From JBAZCO01 sp041654915 (lineage in GTDB: Bacteria; Bacillota; Clostridia; Christensenellales; DTU072): a stretch of 6,978 nt of DNA. Location of the stretch: positions 1 to 6,978 of the forward strand of contig JBAZCO010000092.1 in the NCBI GenBank assembly GCA_041654915.1. The letters are read 5' to 3'. The notes under the pieces are model-generated. The model ran no database searches. It was not told the DNA's origin and saw only the letters and a list, made by a program, of their open reading frames with translations. This document shows positions 5,519 to 6,978 of the stretch, one piece after another (positions within the stretch are counted from its first letter, which is position 1; each line of letters opens with the position of its first letter). The position numbers and the translations under genes were made by a program.

Positions 5519-6490
5519 TTAAGCTAATGCGTCCGACAATCCGGGTACGGATAGCAGCACAGTATTAAGTATGAGTATCGCCGTTAGCGTCACTATTAAC
5601 ACAGCAAGCCAATAAGAGCGCACGGGTTTACTCTCAAGGTTGTTATTATTATAGCACGATGCCGTATCTTTTTTGCCAAAAAAAGTAAATATTCTAACTT
5701 CTTGTCTAGACAGCGGCTTTTCGCCCGAAAATTTTACCAACATTTGCAATGACGGGTAGAGAATGAGAATACCTGCCAACATCATTACCGCCATAATTAT
5801 CACACTTTTTGCGCTTAGTATTCCCAAATTATTAAATGCAGGTATTATATATGGCAATGTGAGTGCAATTGCATTGTTGAAAAAGTGAATGAGCATAGCG
5901 TAAACCACACTTCCCGTCCTTAGCGTAATATAGGATAGTGCCGCTCCTAGCAAAAATTGATGCACCAATTGGGCGGGGTTACCGTGCATTAGAGCAAATA
6001 TCAGCGCAGGAACAAAAATAGCAAAAGCTCTTCCCTTTTTTTCTGCCGCCCCAACCAGCACACCTCTAAACAAGGTTTCCTCACCTATTGCGGGGAGAAT
6101 TGCAATAATGAATAGCGACATCAATACCGCCTCGGTGGAGTTTAAAGGGGGCAGAGCTACCGACATTGTAACCCCTAAGCTATCCATTAGCCACACAAAA
6201 CTCACTGTGAGCAATAAGTTTTGCAAAAATACCCCCACAGTGACAGGAAAAGTAAAGAGTACTGACTTATAACTTATGGGCGCTTTTAACAGTGTTTCGG
6301 TTGCGAAATCTGCTCCCTTATATTTAATATAAATTAGTGGAACAAAAAAGAAGGCTATTTGCGGCGCAAGATACCCCGCATAAAGGCTGTTATCGCCCTC
6401 CAAAAAAGTTGCAGGAATAGACAAGACCACCATAGCGGCAAGGGCTAAAAGCACCATTTTTACCGCATCGTCAAAATTCATTTTTTTCAT
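5519..6490 (-). CDS. CPBP-family intramembrane protease-like protein
   Basis: A 323-residue membrane protein with the canonical CPBP motifs: EETLFRG (137-143, EExxxR with Glu137, Glu138, Arg142), FALMH (165-169, His169) and HFFNN (202-206, His202 and Asn206). Hydrophobic stretches cover roughly 11-29, 41-55, 77-99, 121-135, 155-168, 178-216 and 229-251. A hydrophilic linker of about 40 residues (252-292) with a CYNNNN run follows, then a last helix at about 293-315. This is the same layout as the next gene in the operon, which suggests an old tandem duplication with much divergence. The ATG at 6490 is preferred over the one three codons in because GAGGAGGGG (6507-6499) lies 8 nt upstream. The gene follows walJ by 28 nt with no promoter or terminator seen. 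Family members cleave membrane substrates or act as non-catalytic partners; the target here is unknown. Confidence 0.92.
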   Translation of the reverse strand: MKKMNFDDAVKMVLLALAAMVVLSIPATFLEGDNSLYAGYLAPQIAFFFVPLIYIKYKGADFATETLLKAPISYKSVLFTFPVTVGVFLQNLLLTVSFVWLMDSLGVTMSVALPPLNSTEAVLMSLFIIAILPAIGEETLFRGVLVGAAEKKGRAFAIFVPALIFALMHGNPAQLVHQFLLGAALSYITLRTGSVVYAMLIHFFNNAIALTLPYIIPAFNNLGILSAKSVIIMAVMMLAGILILYPSLQMLVKFSGEKPLSRQEVRIFTFFGKKDTASCYNNNNLESKPVRSYWLAVLIVTLTAILILNTVLLSVPGLSDALA

Positions 6491-6518
6491 ATTTTTAGCC
6501 CCTCCTCTAATTTAATGA

Positions 6519-6968
6519 TTATTTACCCTTGCACCCCAAAGCCGCCTCTTGAGAACCCCCTTTGAGCATATTTTTATCCTCTGCAATATCTTCAAGCGTC
6601 ACTTGGGTTGAGCCACCAACAGTATAACAAGTAATTGCCTGCGGGGTGAGGGCTGAATTTATTTTCTCCCCCGTCTCTTTTTGTAAGGCAACACCAATAA
6701 AGTAATCCTCTCCCTCTACCGCTCCCAACCTGTTGAGTTGCGAGCAAGATGCCGAAAGCGCAAGGGAAGGAAAATTGTTTTCCTCACTTAGGTGTCCCAA
6801 AATAAACTTTTTAGTTCCCCTTTTTAGCATTTCTGCGATTGCATCGGCGCACTCGTCGTTGGATAAATGACCCATTTCCGATGCAATACGGCGCTTTAGG
6901 TAATAGGGATATCGTCCCGATTTGAGCATACACGCATCATAATTTGACTCCAACATAACAAGGTCTGC
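6519..6968 (-). CDS. walJ: WalJ/YycJ metallo-beta-lactamase-fold exonuclease, C-terminal part (5' end off the window)
   Basis: The frame is open from 6968 to the TAA at 6519 (149 residues); YycJ proteins are about 260 residues, so this is the C-terminal half. Recognisable are ADLVMLESNYD, GRYPYYLKRRIASEMGHLSN, and FILGHLSEENNFPSLAL, the conserved metal-binding and C-terminal segments of this family. WalJ/YycJ is a 5'-to-3' exonuclease-type MBL protein implicated in DNA mismatch repair and, through its operon in Bacilli, linked to the WalRK cell-wall regulon. The ATG at 6956 is internal (the Met in LVMLESN) and not the true start. An in-frame TGA at 6971-6969 precedes the conserved ADLV. It lies inside a perfect inverted repeat at the window end and is more likely an artefact than a real nonsense mutation. 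Downstream, the two CPBP genes and rlmH follow in close order. Confidence 0.9.
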   Translation of the reverse strand, partial: ADLVMLESNYDACMLKSGRYPYYLKRRIASEMGHLSNDECADAIAEMLKRGTKKFILGHLSEENNFPSLALSASCSQLNRLGAVEGEDYFIGVALQKETGEKINSALTPQAITCYTVGGSTQVTLEDIAEDKNMLKGGSQEAALGCKGK

Positions 6969-6978
6969 TCAAATCGGG
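6916..6978. repeat. Perfect 13 bp inverted repeat at the right end
   Basis: CCCGATTTGAGCA (6916-6928) recurs as its exact reverse complement, TGCTCAAATCGGG, at 6966-6978, with a 37 nt spacer. The left arm encodes conserved walJ sequence (MLKSG); the right arm introduces an in-frame TGA where the protein should continue upstream of ADLV. This is best read as a fold-back chimera at a contig end rather than a biological element. Confidence 0.8.

Noticed and set aside
6966..6978. TGA recoding (Gly or Trp) to explain the walJ in-frame stop
   Set aside because: TGA is the natural terminator of gcvT (overlapping gcvH), the M14 gene and the first CPBP gene at family-typical lengths, so the standard bacterial code applies.

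Overview
The window looks like a chromosomal housekeeping stretch from a low-GC Gram-positive bacterium, most likely a member of the Clostridia or a relative. The evidence is AT-rich intergenic DNA, strong GGAGG-type ribosome binding sites, a WalJ (YycJ) to RlmH neighbourhood, and protein sequences that read as Bacillota-type. This taxonomic call is inference from motifs recalled from memory, not from a search. Every gene is on the minus strand, so transcription runs from high to low coordinates. Three TGA stops (gcvT, the M14 peptidase gene, the first CPBP gene) show that TGA is a stop codon here.

Layout in transcription order. (1) 6968-6519: C-terminal part of the metallo-beta-lactamase-fold exonuclease WalJ/YycJ, cut by the right edge. 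(2) 6490-5519 and 5494-4415: two tandem CPBP-family membrane proteins, each with the EExxxR, FxxxH and HxxxN motifs and each with a hydrophilic linker plus a final membrane helix after the core. (3) 4418-3963: rlmH, the 23S rRNA pseudouridine-1915 methyltransferase. It starts on GTG inside a GTGA overlap with the preceding gene. These four genes are closely spaced and are probably one operon. (4) 3987-3718: an array of 81-83 bp tandem repeats that takes in the last seven codons and the stop of rlmH. (5) 3690-2860: an M14 zinc carboxypeptidase of the murein-peptide type, overlapping by 22 bp with (6) 2881-2426 tadA, the tRNA adenosine deaminase, followed by (7) 2326-1766 pth, peptidyl-tRNA hydrolase. 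(8) 1740-1522: a second, unrelated tandem array with a unit of about 40 bp containing a small palindrome. (9) A well-formed sigma-A promoter at 1476-1448 drives gcvT (1419-328), whose TGA overlaps the ATG of gcvH (331 to beyond the left edge).

Functionally the window groups translation and tRNA/rRNA maintenance (rlmH, tadA, pth), cell-wall-linked functions (walJ, the M14 peptidase, possibly the CPBP proteins) and the start of a glycine cleavage operon (T then H; the P proteins would lie beyond the left edge). No transposase, tRNA, rRNA, CRISPR array or phage gene is visible. The least ordinary features are the two unrelated intergenic tandem arrays, one invading the 3' end of rlmH; the CPBP pair in the place where Bacilli often carry htrA; and a perfect 13 bp inverted repeat at the right end that creates an in-frame stop in walJ and looks like a fold-back sequencing or assembly artefact.
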